DNA of 64,000 nt from Hydrogenovibrio sp. SC-1 (GTDB lineage Bacteria; Pseudomonadota; Gammaproteobacteria; Thiomicrospirales; Thiomicrospiraceae), in the NCBI RefSeq assembly GCF_002848135.1, contig NZ_PKGB01000001.1, positions 124,001 through 188,000 of the forward strand, read 5' to 3'. Made by a program: the position numbers and the translations under genes. Below, piece after piece: positions 15,591-25,060 of this stretch. The notes under the pieces are model-generated. The model worked only from the letters and a program-made list of their open reading frames with translations. It was not told the origin of the DNA and ran no database searches. How positions within the stretch are numbered: position 1 is the stretch's first letter; each line of letters begins with the position of its first letter.

Positions 15591-17012
15591 TTACTGGGCT
15601 TCTTTCAGGAGGGCGAGTGTTTTTTCAGTTTCTTCGAGCAGTTGTGACACCTTTAAGTAAAAAGTGGACTTTTGATCAGTAATCATGGGTTCCAGTTGGG
15701 TTAGCAACAAGAAAGCGCGAGGGATATTGCCGATATTGTATTGAGCTAAGGCATCGTAATAATAGCTAAATTGGGGCTGCTTTTGTTTTGCGTAAAGTTC
15801 CGTCAACGTATTGTAAAGCATGTACTGATAGTGATAGCTTGGCGTACGAGCTTTGAGCAATTCAATGGCTTTATCGGTTTGATCAAATGCGACTAAGCTT
15901 TTGGCGTATAGAAAGGGGATTGCGAAGTCGGATGGATAAAAATCCATCAGTCTTTCTAAGTCCTCTAATGCACTGACATCTTGCTGTGTGACCTTAACTT
16001 CAATCAAAAGCTGTCTATACAAGCGTTCATCAGGGTTTTCTTCAATCAGTTTTTCCAGACACTGGGCGTCAAGGTGGTTTATATCTTGGTTCGGTAAATA
16101 AAGGGTTTTGAGATTGCGTTGATAACAGGCATGAGATTGTTTGAGTTGAATTTGCTCAAAAGGATCTGTTGTATGGGTTTGACTGACATATTTGAGTCGC
16201 ATTTGCATCAACTTTAGCGCGTCATAGCTCAAGGGACGCTTGCTATCGAGTTGTTCCGCCCGATCTCTGGCTTTGGCTAATCGATTTTCAGTGACGGGGT
16301 GTGTCATTAAGATTTCAGGCGGAGAGTTTTTATAAAGCTGTCCTTCTTTGGATAGACGGTTAAAAAAGTCCCCCATTGCAAAAGGGTTGTAGCCTGCTTC
16401 ATTGAGGTACTTTATGCCAAAATAGTCAGCCTCACTTTCATGAATGCGTGAGTTTTTCAATTGCTTTTCAATAGTGAGGCCGACAGATCCCATATAGGCG
16501 GCGATGCCGGCATTGGGGTTTTGTGACCCAATTAAAATCGCGGCCAAAATGGAGGCGATGCCAGCTGTGCTGGCCACGCTTTGATTTTCATAGGTTCTGG
16601 ATAGGTGCCGTTGGGTAACATGGGCGATTTCATGCGCCATGACTGAAGCCAGCTCGTCTTCCGAACGCGCTGATGCAATTAAACCTGTGTGGATGCCAAT
16701 CACACCATTAGGGCCAGCAAAGGCGTTGATAGAAGGGTCGTCAATTATAAAAAAACTGTAGTGACGGTTCTGACCAGTTTCACCGGTGATTTTTTCACCA
16801 ATGCGCCGAATATAACTAAGGAGTGTGGCGTCATAGACCAAAGGGTATTGCGTGTGTAATGCGGTAGAAAAGGATTTTCCAAGTAAGGTTTCAGTCTGGC
16901 TGTCATAATCTTTTAAGTCGGAAGCGCCTAAGTCAGGGAGGTTATTCGACGCATGAGCTTGAAGGGAAAGCAGAAGGATAGCAAAATAAACAAGACGCAA
17001 CATTTTGTCCAA
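15591..17012 (-). CDS. bepA: M48 periplasmic metalloprotease with TPR domain (BepA-like)
   Basis: 473 residues. In E. coli BepA assists LptD assembly and degrades misfolded outer-membrane proteins in the periplasm. A signal peptide covers about residues 1-21 (cleavage after AHA). The M48 domain has the zinc motif HEIAH (127-131) with third ligand E in ESEADYFG (about 190). TPR repeats fill the C-terminal half. The length fits BepA (487 in E. coli). The start ATG 17012 is followed by a normal signal sequence. Divergent from the tusA-like gene, 72 bases away. Confidence 0.9.
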   Translation of the reverse strand: MDKMLRLVYFAILLLSLQAHASNNLPDLGASDLKDYDSQTETLLGKSFSTALHTQYPLVYDATLLSYIRRIGEKITGETGQNRHYSFFIIDDPSINAFAGPNGVIGIHTGLIASARSEDELASVMAHEIAHVTQRHLSRTYENQSVASTAGIASILAAILIGSQNPNAGIAAYMGSVGLTIEKQLKNSRIHESEADYFGIKYLNEAGYNPFAMGDFFNRLSKEGQLYKNSPPEILMTHPVTENRLAKARDRAEQLDSKRPLSYDALKLMQMRLKYVSQTHTTDPFEQIQLKQSHACYQRNLKTLYLPNQDINHLDAQCLEKLIEENPDERLYRQLLIEVKVTQQDVSALEDLERLMDFYPSDFAIPFLYAKSLVAFDQTDKAIELLKARTPSYHYQYMLYNTLTELYAKQKQPQFSYYYDALAQYNIGNIPRAFLLLTQLEPMITDQKSTFYLKVSQLLEETEKTLALLKEAQ

Positions 17013-17084
17013 TAAGTTTTATAGAATTGAGTGAAATATATTGTAAGATAAAACCATCGCAAATGCATTGAGGGAATGTTGAGA

Positions 17085-17324
17085 ATGCAGCCTAAGTTTG
17101 TTCTGGATGTCAGAAATCTACCCTGTCCGTTACCTTTGGTTAAGTTGAAAAAAGCCTTGTCAGAAGTTGATTTATTAGCGCAGTCAATTGAAATGCATGT
17201 TTCAGATCAAGCGGCTTTAAGGGATATTCCTGCATTTTGTTCACAGCAGGGCTTGGCATGCCAACTGCTGAAAGACAGATCAGATGAAAAAGTGTTCCAG
17301 ATTCAGTGTTCGGATTCCCTATAA
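17085..17324 (+). CDS. TusA-family sulfur carrier protein
   Basis: 79 residues with the family signature around the persulfide-carrying cysteine: LDVRNLPCPLPLVKLKKAL. TusA-like proteins relay sulfur for tRNA thiolation, or in sulfur oxidisers for rhodanese/Hdr pathways; nothing nearby decides which. ATG 17085 is preferred because GAGGGA ends nine bases before it, whereas the in-frame ATG at 17076 abuts that site. Followed 76 bases later by galU. Confidence 0.88.
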   Translation: MQPKFVLDVRNLPCPLPLVKLKKALSEVDLLAQSIEMHVSDQAALRDIPAFCSQQGLACQLLKDRSDEKVFQIQCSDSL

Positions 17325-17400
17325 TGAAGCAGTGGACGCACTTTTTTGGCACATTTGTATTTAAATCAACGAAATTCAATCAAGCAAAGAGAAGTTTTAA

Positions 17401-18285
17401 ATGTCCTATAAAAAATTAACCAAAGCTGTTATTCCCGTTGCGGGGCTTGGAACCCGATTTTTACCGGCCACTAAAGCCATTCCAAAAGAAATGCTGACGG
17501 TTGTGGATAAACCACTCATTCAGTACATCGTACATGAAGCGGCTGAAGCGGGTATTACCGATATTATTTTGGTAACCCATTCTAGTAAAGGTGCAATCGA
17601 AAATCATTTTGATAAGCATTATGAACTTGAAGCTGAGCTGAATATACGAGGTAAATCAGAAAGGTTGGTGCCATTACAAGAAATTACACCTGAAGGGGTG
17701 AGAATTGTGAGTGTGCGCCAGCCAGAAGCTTTGGGGCTAGGTCATGCCATTCTTTGTGCTTCTCCCATTATTGCCGATAATGAACCTTTCGCAGTATTGT
17801 TGCCGGATGTTTTAATGTATCACCCCAAAAGAGGCTGTTTATCACAAATGGCTGAGCAATATCGAAAAATGCATACCAGTGTGGTGGCATTGGAAGCGGT
17901 CGATGAAGCAGAAGTTGAAAAGTATGGGATCGCGGGTGTGAAAGGGCCCGATTTGAGAATTGTGGAGTTGGTTGAAAAACCAAAGCCGAAAGAAGCTCCC
18001 TCTAATTTGTCGGTGGTAGGTCGTTATATCTTTACGCCTAGATTAATGGGGATTTTAAAAACGACCAAGCCGGGTGCTGGCGGAGAGATTCAATTAACGG
18101 ATGCAATGGATGAATTGTTAGAAGAAGAGGTGATGTTTGGCTTTGAATTCAAAAATGGCAAAACCTATGATTGTGGTGATAAGCAAGGGTATTTAAGAGC
18201 CAATGTCGAATATGCATTGAGAGATCCGGTATTGGGTAAGGATTTTAAAGCGTATTTAAGTTCATTGGCATTAGAGAAAAAATAA
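17401..18285 (+). CDS. galU: UTP-glucose-1-phosphate uridylyltransferase
   Basis: Makes UDP-glucose from UTP and glucose-1-phosphate for cell-surface polysaccharides. 294 residues, full length. Nucleotidyltransferase signature AVIPVAGLGTRFLPATKAIPKEML at the N-terminus, then QYIVHEA and the sugar-binding VVGRYIFTP...GGEIQLTDAM region. First of a sugar-nucleotide cluster galU-pgi-ugd-like, which can supply the polysaccharide locus at the far end of the window. Confidence 0.97.
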   Translation: MSYKKLTKAVIPVAGLGTRFLPATKAIPKEMLTVVDKPLIQYIVHEAAEAGITDIILVTHSSKGAIENHFDKHYELEAELNIRGKSERLVPLQEITPEGVRIVSVRQPEALGLGHAILCASPIIADNEPFAVLLPDVLMYHPKRGCLSQMAEQYRKMHTSVVALEAVDEAEVEKYGIAGVKGPDLRIVELVEKPKPKEAPSNLSVVGRYIFTPRLMGILKTTKPGAGGEIQLTDAMDELLEEEVMFGFEFKNGKTYDCGDKQGYLRANVEYALRDPVLGKDFKAYLSSLALEKK

Positions 18286-18418
18286 TGAAATGTTCGCTGT
18301 TTTGCGGGCCAGAAGTATTCGCGTAATGGAGTGTCTTTCTCGGCATGGATGTTTTCTCTGGGGCGGCTAGCTGAAGAGAGAATTGGCCGATTGGGTCGTA
18401 AGTTTTTAAGGAGATCGA

Positions 18419-20050
18419 ATGGGCGTTGAACAATCCCCTGCTTGGCAGGCTTTACAAGTACATTGTGACTCAGGAATGGGGTCGGCGCATTTGTCGGCAT
18501 TATTTGAAGATACATCGAGAACAGAAAAGTTCTCACTTGAACTCGATGATTTGTATGTCGATTTTTCTAAAAATCGTATTTCTGAACAAACCCTCGAACA
18601 TTTGATTAATCTAGCTGAACAACAGAAGCTACCCGCAGCGATTCAGGCTTTATTAACTGGAGAAAAAGTCAATGATACCGAGGATCGTCCCGCTTTACAC
18701 ACGGCTTTAAGAGCGCATGGATATGACGTGACGGGTGAAGCCGCTAAGGTACAGCCAGACGTTGAGCAGGCTTTGCAGAAAATGGCGGTGATGGCTGAAA
18801 AGATTCGGTCTAAACACTGGCGAGGATACAGCGGTAAGCCCATTACTGATGTAGTGAATATCGGAGTGGGTGGGTCGGACTTAGGGCCTTTAATGATTAC
18901 GCACAGTTTGCAAACCATTGACTCTCCAGTCAACCTGCATTTCATTTCCTCTATTGACGGCACACAAACGTCTAACTTATTAAAAAGTCTGAAACAAGAA
19001 ACCACGCTATTTATTCTCGCTTCGAAATCCTTTACCACCATTGATACCTTATCTAATGCTGAAACGGCTAAAGACTGGCTTCAAGAGTGTATTGAGGATG
19101 ATGCCGTTATTTATGCACAACACTTTATCGGAGTTTCAACCAAACCCGACAAAATGACGGAATGGGGTATTCCACCTGAGAATCAATTGTTATTTTGGGA
19201 TTGGGTCGGTGGTCGTTATTCTTTGTGGTCAGCAATCGGGTTGCCCATTGCTCTAAAAATCGGTATGAAGCGGTTTAGAGAGCTATTGCAAGGGGCGCAT
19301 ATTATGGATCAGCATTTTGCCACAGCTCCCTTGGCTCAGAACATTCCGGTGGTTTTAGGGTTAATTGATGTTTGGAACGTGAATTTTTTAAATATCCATG
19401 ATAAAGCCATTCTGCCTTATGATGCGCGGTTGAAATATATTCCATCCTATTTAGAGCAGTTGGTGATGGAGAGTAACGGAAAATCGGTGGCGCGTTCGGG
19501 CGAAAAAGTCGCTTACCGTACTTGTCCTATTCTATGGGGTGAAGTGGGGCCAAATGCGCAACATGCTTTTTACCAGCTTCTGCATCAAGGTACGCAAGCC
19601 GTGATGTGTGACTTTATTGCGCCCGTTGAGCGGGACGATATTGAAGAAGGGTCGCAATCGGAACGCAATGAAAGCTTGCGTCATCAGCATGAGTTAGCCA
19701 TGGCCAACTGCTTTGCCCAGTCGCGTGTGTTAATGTTGGGGGATGATGCGATTCCAGAGTCGCTGAAATCGGCATTTGATTCGCCGTTTAAACATTATCC
19801 AGGCAATCAGCCGTCGAATACGATTCTAATGAAAACCATTTCTCCCAAAACGCTGGGGATGTTAATCGCGTTGTATGAACATAAAACCTATGTTGAAGGG
19901 GTGATTTGGGAGATTAACCCATTTGACCAATGGGGCGTTGAGTTAGGGAAGCTGATTGCTAAGGAAGCTTACAGTGCCATTAAAGAGCCCGCTTTAGCTG
20001 AGGGGTTTGATAGTTCGACAAAAGCATTAATCGATAGGGTAGCAAAATGA
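18419..20050 (+). CDS. pgi: Glucose-6-phosphate isomerase
   Basis: Interconverts glucose-6-phosphate and fructose-6-phosphate. 543 residues, as in E. coli (549). Family signatures: VNIGVGGSDLGPLM, the active-site segments FILASKSFTT and GGRYSLWSAIGLP, PYDARLKYIPSYLEQLVMESNGKS, and FDQWGVELGK near the end. AAGGAGAT lies six bases before the ATG. Its stop overlaps the start of the next gene by four bases (ATGA), so the two are translated together. The 133 bases after galU hold no gene. Confidence 0.97.
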   Translation: MGVEQSPAWQALQVHCDSGMGSAHLSALFEDTSRTEKFSLELDDLYVDFSKNRISEQTLEHLINLAEQQKLPAAIQALLTGEKVNDTEDRPALHTALRAHGYDVTGEAAKVQPDVEQALQKMAVMAEKIRSKHWRGYSGKPITDVVNIGVGGSDLGPLMITHSLQTIDSPVNLHFISSIDGTQTSNLLKSLKQETTLFILASKSFTTIDTLSNAETAKDWLQECIEDDAVIYAQHFIGVSTKPDKMTEWGIPPENQLLFWDWVGGRYSLWSAIGLPIALKIGMKRFRELLQGAHIMDQHFATAPLAQNIPVVLGLIDVWNVNFLNIHDKAILPYDARLKYIPSYLEQLVMESNGKSVARSGEKVAYRTCPILWGEVGPNAQHAFYQLLHQGTQAVMCDFIAPVERDDIEEGSQSERNESLRHQHELAMANCFAQSRVLMLGDDAIPESLKSAFDSPFKHYPGNQPSNTILMKTISPKTLGMLIALYEHKTYVEGVIWEINPFDQWGVELGKLIAKEAYSAIKEPALAEGFDSSTKALIDRVAK

Positions 20051-21357
20051 AAGTTTCAGTATTTGGGTGTGAATTAAGTGGCTTGGTGACGGCCGGTTTG
20101 CTGGCGCATACGGGTAATGAAGTGATGTCGCTGCCGGTTGGCAATCTTAAGGTTGAAGATTTGCAACAGGGAATTTTGCCACGTGAAGAGCCTGGCCTGG
20201 ATCAATTGATTAAAAGTCAATATCAAGAGGGACGTCTGAGTTTTGAGTCTGATTGGCAAGCAGGGATCATGCATGGGGATGTTTATATTTTGAGTATGCC
20301 TTCTTGGCGTGCAGATCGTGCAGAGAAAGTCATTGAAGAAATTGGTAAGACCGCCCGTAAAGATGTGGTGGTGGTCAATCAAAGTACCTTTCCGGTCGGC
20401 ACTGCAGATCGATTTCAGGCATCCATTAAATTAGCTTTTGCCGAGCGGGGCTTGGTTGCCAAAGCAGCGGTGGTTTCTATGCCCGAATTTATCAGTGAAG
20501 GGTCTGCCATTAATGATTTTTCAAAACCCTCTCGTGTCATTCTTGGAGGATCTGATAAAGAAGCCATACGGTTGCTCAGAGATTTGATGCGCCCGTTTAA
20601 TCATGTGACAGATCAGGTCAAAATTATGTCGACGCGGGCGGCGGAATATACCAAGTATGCCGTGAATGCCCTTTTGGCGACTCGAATCAGCCTGGTGAAT
20701 GAATTGGCCAATAATGCCGAGCATTACAATATCGATATTGAAGAAGTGCGCCAAGGATTGGGGTCGGATTCTCGAATTGGTTTTAGTTATTTATTTCCAG
20801 GGTGTGGTTTTGGTGGGCCTAATTTTGCAGCGGATGTGGAAGCGTTGGTGGGCAGTTTTCAGTCTAAAGGCTATGATGCGGATTTATTAAAAGTAGTGTT
20901 GCAAAACAATGAAATTCAAAAAGAAGTGCTGTTTCGTAAAGCTTGGCGCTTCTTTAAGAATGATTTGCGCGGCTTGAAAATCGGTATTTGGGGGCTGTCA
21001 TTTAAACCGAATACCGCCACAGTCGATAATGCGCCCAGTGTCAAAACCATTGAAGCGTTAATTGCGCAAGGGGCCGAAGTGGTGGCTTATGATCCAAAGG
21101 CAGGCCCAGCATTTAGCGAATATTGGGGCGATAGATTTGGTGTGACACTGGTGGATGATATGTATGATGCTCTCGAAGATGTGGATGCATTGATGGTGCT
21201 CACCGAGTGGCGTCGATTCTGGAGCCCGGATTATGACAGAATGACGGAAGTCATGAAGCGCCCAGTGGTTTTTGATGGCCGAAATATTTATGAACATTCG
21301 GTGATGGCGGCGCATGGCTTTCGCTACTTTGCAATCGGCCGAGGAGAGGTCATTTAG
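20047..21357 (+). CDS. UDP-glucose/GDP-mannose dehydrogenase family protein lacking the catalytic Cys
   Basis: 436 residues, length and domain order of UDP-glucose 6-dehydrogenase (N-terminal Rossmann, helical dimerisation domain with AEYTKYAVNALLATRISLVNELA, C-terminal UDP-binding domain with GLSFKPNTATVDNAPS). The active-site motif differs: where the family has GGSCFPKD this protein has GGPNFAAD (256-263), so the thioester-forming cysteine is N259 and the following lysine is alanine. The NAD loop is also changed (GCELSG instead of GxGxxG). It may be a divergent dehydrogenase with another chemistry or a non-catalytic paralogue. It overlaps pgi by four bases. Confidence 0.85.
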   Translation: MKVSVFGCELSGLVTAGLLAHTGNEVMSLPVGNLKVEDLQQGILPREEPGLDQLIKSQYQEGRLSFESDWQAGIMHGDVYILSMPSWRADRAEKVIEEIGKTARKDVVVVNQSTFPVGTADRFQASIKLAFAERGLVAKAAVVSMPEFISEGSAINDFSKPSRVILGGSDKEAIRLLRDLMRPFNHVTDQVKIMSTRAAEYTKYAVNALLATRISLVNELANNAEHYNIDIEEVRQGLGSDSRIGFSYLFPGCGFGGPNFAADVEALVGSFQSKGYDADLLKVVLQNNEIQKEVLFRKAWRFFKNDLRGLKIGIWGLSFKPNTATVDNAPSVKTIEALIAQGAEVVAYDPKAGPAFSEYWGDRFGVTLVDDMYDALEDVDALMVLTEWRRFWSPDYDRMTEVMKRPVVFDGRNIYEHSVMAAHGFRYFAIGRGEVI

Positions 21358-21375
21358 GGGGCGGATTAGGCTTCG

Positions 21376-21398
21376 AAAATAACCCGGCCTGGTGTTTT
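21376..21398. terminator. Degenerate palindrome after ugd-like gene
   Basis: CCCGGCCTGG (21383-21392), one base different from the repeated CCAGGCCTGG, between GAAAATAA and TGTTTTT. It sits 25 bases after the ugd-like stop, where a terminator is expected. Probably a mutated copy. Confidence 0.45.
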
Positions 21399-21555
21399 TA
21401 CGCTGACAATAACGCTTGTATCCACGCGGTTTTGTAGCTAGAATAAACGCCTTTTTTACCCGTTGTTATTAGGGCATCTACTTGCTAAACTGATGTGTCC
21501 ACTCGCGGGTTGTTGATCATGATCAAACATGGTTGACGCTAATCAATGATAATAA

Positions 21556-22383
21556 ATGAGCGCTATGAAACCATTTGAAAAAGGCATTTACCTCCTTCCT
21601 AACCTGATGACAACCTTGGCGTTGTTTGGTGGGTTTTATGCTGTTATTGCTGGGATGAATGGCCAGTATGAGTTGGGGGCGATCGCTATTTTTGTGGCGA
21701 TGATTTTTGATGGTTTGGATGGCCGGATTGCACGCATGACCAATTCATCAAGTGCATTTGGTGCGGAATATGATAGCTTAGCCGACATGGTATCCTTTGG
21801 GTTGGCGCCAGCATTGTTGGTGTATCAGTGGGCGCTTCAAGATTTCGGAAAGTTAGGCTGGTTGATTGCCTTTATCTATTCAGTTGGCGCTGCCTTGCGT
21901 CTTGCTCGATTCAATACTCAGGTCGGTATCGCGGATAAACGCTATTTTCAAGGGTTGCCCAGTCCTGCAGCGGCGGCACTCTTGGCCGGATTTGTGTGGA
22001 TGATTGAAACCAATCAGATAGAAACCGGAATTGAGTCGATCATTGTGCTGGTGCTAACCCTGTTTTCTGGGTTAATGATGGTCAGCAATATTCGTTTTAG
22101 CTCCTTTAAAGAATTCAACTTAAAAGGTAAGGTACCGTTTGTGACCTTGTTTGTGATCGTGTTAGTGTTTGTGGTGATTACCATTAAGCCGGCCATGATT
22201 TTGTTTGGTTTGTTTTTAGGCTATTTTATTTCTGGCCCTTTATTGACGTTACGAATGATTCAACAAAAACGAACATTGCGTCGACAAGCCAAAAAACACA
22301 CCTCGCCCTCCGAAGTGCAAGCGCCGACCGATGATCCGGCCGCGAATGCCGACTCAACTCCTAAACAAACCAAGCCCGATTAG
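21556..22383 (+). CDS. pssA: CDP-diacylglycerol-serine O-phosphatidyltransferase
   Basis: Inner-membrane enzyme that makes phosphatidylserine, precursor of phosphatidylethanolamine. 275 residues. The CDP-alcohol phosphotransferase motif is complete: [26 protein letters not shown] (about 54-79), with all conserved aspartates. About seven to eight hydrophobic segments follow, then a polar, proline- and alanine-rich tail. ATG 21556 was taken; ATG 21565 is also possible. This is the Bacillus-type membrane form rather than the E. coli PLD-like PssA. Fourteen bases separate it from leuA. Confidence 0.92.
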   Translation: MSAMKPFEKGIYLLPNLMTTLALFGGFYAVIAGMNGQYELGAIAIFVAMIFDGLDGRIARMTNSSSAFGAEYDSLADMVSFGLAPALLVYQWALQDFGKLGWLIAFIYSVGAALRLARFNTQVGIADKRYFQGLPSPAAAALLAGFVWMIETNQIETGIESIIVLVLTLFSGLMMVSNIRFSSFKEFNLKGKVPFVTLFVIVLVFVVITIKPAMILFGLFLGYFISGPLLTLRMIQQKRTLRRQAKKHTSPSEVQAPTDDPAANADSTPKQTKPD

Positions 22384-22397
22384 AGAGCAGCACAACT

Positions 22398-23945
22398 ATG
22401 AAAGACGAATTGATAATTTTTGATACCACTTTACGGGATGGGGAGCAAAGTCCCGGTGCTTCCATGACCAAGGAAGAAAAGGTTCGTATCGCCAAACAAT
22501 TAGAAAAGCTTCGTGTCAATGTGATTGAAGCTGGGTTTCCGGCCGCCAGTCAAGGGGATTTTGAATCCGTCCATGCGGTGGCGAGCGCGGTGAAAGATGT
22601 CACCGTTTGCGGTTTGGCCCGGGCGGTGGAAAATGATATTGTCCGTGCTGGCGAAGCCATACAGCCTGCCGAATCGGGACGGATTCATACCTTTATTGCC
22701 ACGTCACCCATTCACATGGAAAAAAAGCTCAAGATGTCACCTGATCAGGTGGTGGAAAGAGCCGTTTGGGCGGTCAAGCGTGCGCGTGACTTTACTGACA
22801 ATGTTGAGTTCTCGCCAGAGGATGCCGGACGGTCGGATATTGATTTTTTATGTCGTGTGATCGAAGCTGCCATTGATGCGGGGGCGACCACGATTAATAT
22901 CCCCGATACGGTGGGTTACAATATTCCAGAGCAGTTTGGCGCTTTGTTTGAACAATTGTTGAACCGTATTCCTAATGCCGATAAAGCTATTTTTTCAGCC
23001 CATTGTCACAATGACTTAGGCTTGGCAGTCGCCAATTCACTCGCGGCAGTCAGTGCGGGTGCTCGACAGGTTGAGTGTACCATTAATGGATTGGGCGAAC
23101 GTGCGGGGAATACGGCATTAGAAGAATTGGTGATGGCTGTACGTACCCGTCAAGACATCTTTACGGTGGATAGTCGCATTTATACGCCTGAGATTCTAGC
23201 AGCCTCTCGTCTGGTAGCTGGGATTACTGGCTTTGCTGTGCAGCCGAATAAAGCGATTGTCGGCACCAATGCCTTTTCACATGAATCGGGTATTCATCAG
23301 GATGGTGTACTGAAGCATCGTGAGACCTATGAAATTATGCGTGCGGAAGATGTCGGCTGGAGCACCAATAAAATGGTGCTAGGCAAACACTCAGGGCGAA
23401 GTGCTTTCCGAGCGCGTTTAAAAGAGCTTGGTATTGAGTTTGAGACCGAACAAGAGCTCAGTGATGCGTTTGTCAGTTTTAAAGATTTAGCGGATCGTAA
23501 ACATGAAATTTACGACGAGGATTTACAGGCGTTAGTGACCGATAACAATACCCGCCGCGTTGAAAATGAAACTTTCCGATTAATTGCGCTAAAGGCCAAT
23601 ACCGAAATGGGCGACCAACCCTCTGCTGAAATTACTTTGTGGGTTGCCGGTGAAGAAAAAACAGCATCTGCTGTCGGCGGCGGTGTGGTTGATGCGACCT
23701 TTAAAGCCATTGAACAGTTAGTAAACTCTGGCGCCAGCTTAGAGTTGTATTCTGTCAGTAATGTCACCAATGGTACCGATTCTTTGGGTGAAACGACGGT
23801 CCGCATGGAGAAAGCCGGTCGCATTGTCAATGGTCAGGGAGCGGATACCGATATCGTCACCGCATCTGCCAAAGCCTATATCAATGCGTTGAATAAGTTG
23901 CTTGACCCAGGTCGTAAAGCTCATCCGCAAGCCGCGGCTGTTTAA
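22398..23945 (+). CDS. leuA: 2-isopropylmalate synthase
   Basis: First committed step of leucine synthesis, joining acetyl-CoA and 2-ketoisovalerate. 515 residues, the bacterial length. The HMGL-like TIM barrel begins [19 protein letters not shown]; metal-binding [13 protein letters not shown] and [13 protein letters not shown] follow; the C-terminal regulatory domain (about 390-515) would bind leucine for feedback inhibition. It follows pssA closely and may share its transcript. Confidence 0.97.
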   Translation: MKDELIIFDTTLRDGEQSPGASMTKEEKVRIAKQLEKLRVNVIEAGFPAASQGDFESVHAVASAVKDVTVCGLARAVENDIVRAGEAIQPAESGRIHTFIATSPIHMEKKLKMSPDQVVERAVWAVKRARDFTDNVEFSPEDAGRSDIDFLCRVIEAAIDAGATTINIPDTVGYNIPEQFGALFEQLLNRIPNADKAIFSAHCHNDLGLAVANSLAAVSAGARQVECTINGLGERAGNTALEELVMAVRTRQDIFTVDSRIYTPEILAASRLVAGITGFAVQPNKAIVGTNAFSHESGIHQDGVLKHRETYEIMRAEDVGWSTNKMVLGKHSGRSAFRARLKELGIEFETEQELSDAFVSFKDLADRKHEIYDEDLQALVTDNNTRRVENETFRLIALKANTEMGDQPSAEITLWVAGEEKTASAVGGGVVDATFKAIEQLVNSGASLELYSVSNVTNGTDSLGETTVRMEKAGRIVNGQGADTDIVTASAKAYINALNKLLDPGRKAHPQAAAV

Positions 23946-23954
23946 TTGGTGCCA

Positions 23955-24533
23955 ATGGGTTTGAATCAGCCATTTTTTTCAGCATTAGGCTTGCCGCTTT
24001 GGAAAGCCAGGCCTGGTTTCTTTTCTGAAGGTTTGAAGGTAACGCAGCAGTCAGAATCTAATACTGAACTGGAGGCGGTTGCAACTCAGACAAACATTTC
24101 ACAACCTCCTATAGACAATACGACTTCTATCCATGATGAAAGTTCTACCGCATCGACTGAAGCGGTGGCACTAAATTCATTACCCTGGGTTTGGGTGGGT
24201 GCAGGTTTGGCGGATATTTGGCAAAACCCACAACGGCCGGAATGGCAACTCACGTTGAATATCTTAAAAGCGTTTGATCGTTCAATATCCGAACTCCATT
24301 TTGTGGATTCTCAACTTTGTCAAAGCGAAGAAGCAATAATGAATGCCTTAGACACCATTATTGATTTGGGGGTTGATCGGGTGTTTGTCTTTGAGCGAAA
24401 TACGGCAATTATTGAGGACTTACAAGCTGGAGCGGAGTTGATCGATTTGCCCAGCTTTGAACAGCTATTCACTTCTGCAGAGGCTAAAAAATCCCTCTAT
24501 CAAATTTTGTGTCAAGCCAATGGCATTGGCTAA
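23955..24533 (+). CDS. holD: DNA polymerase III psi subunit (HolD-like)
   Basis: About 192 residues, longer than E. coli HolD (137). The N-terminus (FFSALGLPLWKARPGFF) resembles the HolD segment that binds chi (QLQQLGITQWSLRRPG), and the end (LPSFEQLFTSAEAKKSLYQILC) resembles its C-terminus. A low-complexity acidic insert of about 45 residues (T, S, E, Q-rich) separates the chi-binding peptide from the core. Psi links chi and the clamp loader to SSB. The neighbour rimI supports the call, since holD-rimI is a conserved pair. ATG 23955 was chosen over the in-frame TTG at 23946. One intragenic copy of the CCAGGCCTGG palindrome falls in codons for ARPG. Confidence 0.78.
   Translation: MGLNQPFFSALGLPLWKARPGFFSEGLKVTQQSESNTELEAVATQTNISQPPIDNTTSIHDESSTASTEAVALNSLPWVWVGAGLADIWQNPQRPEWQLTLNILKAFDRSISELHFVDSQLCQSEEAIMNALDTIIDLGVDRVFVFERNTAIIEDLQAGAELIDLPSFEQLFTSAEAKKSLYQILCQANGIG
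24007..24016. repeat. CCAGGCCTGG palindrome, intragenic copy in holD
   Basis: Exact ten-base palindrome inside the holD-like reading frame, encoding part of the ARPG turn. Flanks are not palindromic beyond the ten bases apart from an A-T-rich bias. Confidence 0.75.
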
Positions 24534-24557
24534 GTTTGTCAAAGGCGCTTTCAGTTA

Positions 24558-25037
24558 ATGAAGGGCTATGATTTCTTTCGACCCATGACGGAGCTGGATT
24601 TGGATTGGGTATTGTCAATCGAGCAGCAGGCCTATGACTTTCCTTGGTCGCGTCGTGGGTTTGAGCAAGCGTTGGATGATGGTCTGGCTTATGTCTTTTG
24701 TGATGCCCAACAACATAAGTTAGGGTATGCGTGTTTTTTGACAGTATTGGATGAGGTGCATTTACTGAATTTTTGTGTGGCACCGAAATGTCAACGTCAA
24801 GGCATTGGGCGTGTTGCATTGCAAGCGTTGCAGAAGCATTTCTGCGCCGCAAATTATCAGATTATGTTGCTTGAAGTGCGGGTGTCTAATGCGGCTATCG
24901 GCTTGTATGAGTCCCTTGGTTTTGTTCAAAATGGGATTCGCCCCAATTATTACGCTGCTTGGGATTATCAGGATGGCGAATTGGTAAAAGTGCGCGAGGA
25001 TGCATTATTAATGTCCTGCGCACTCAAGACGGATTAA
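24558..25037 (+). CDS. rimI: Ribosomal protein S18 alanine N-acetyltransferase
   Basis: 159-residue GNAT acetyltransferase. RimI acetylates the N-terminal alanine of ribosomal protein S18. Signatures: N-terminal MTELDLDWVLSIEQQAYDFPWSRRGFEQAL, the acetyl-CoA loop CQRQGIGRVAL, and LLEVRVSNAAIGLYESLGF with the terminal NYYAAW. It follows holD by 24 bases, the usual pairing. Confidence 0.94.
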   Translation: MKGYDFFRPMTELDLDWVLSIEQQAYDFPWSRRGFEQALDDGLAYVFCDAQQHKLGYACFLTVLDEVHLLNFCVAPKCQRQGIGRVALQALQKHFCAANYQIMLLEVRVSNAAIGLYESLGFVQNGIRPNYYAAWDYQDGELVKVREDALLMSCALKTD

Positions 25038-25060
25038 AAAAAACCAGGCCTGGTTGTTTT
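25038..25060. terminator. CCAGGCCTGG palindromic terminator, copy 5
   Basis: CCAGGCCTGG (25044-25053), extended to 14 paired bases, with a run of A on the left and TTGTTTT on the right. It separates the convergent rimI and suhB and can serve both strands. Confidence 0.78.

Noticed and set aside
20191-20202. GCCTGGCCTGG in the ugd-like gene
   Set aside because: Similar letters to the repeated palindrome but a different arrangement; not counted as a copy.
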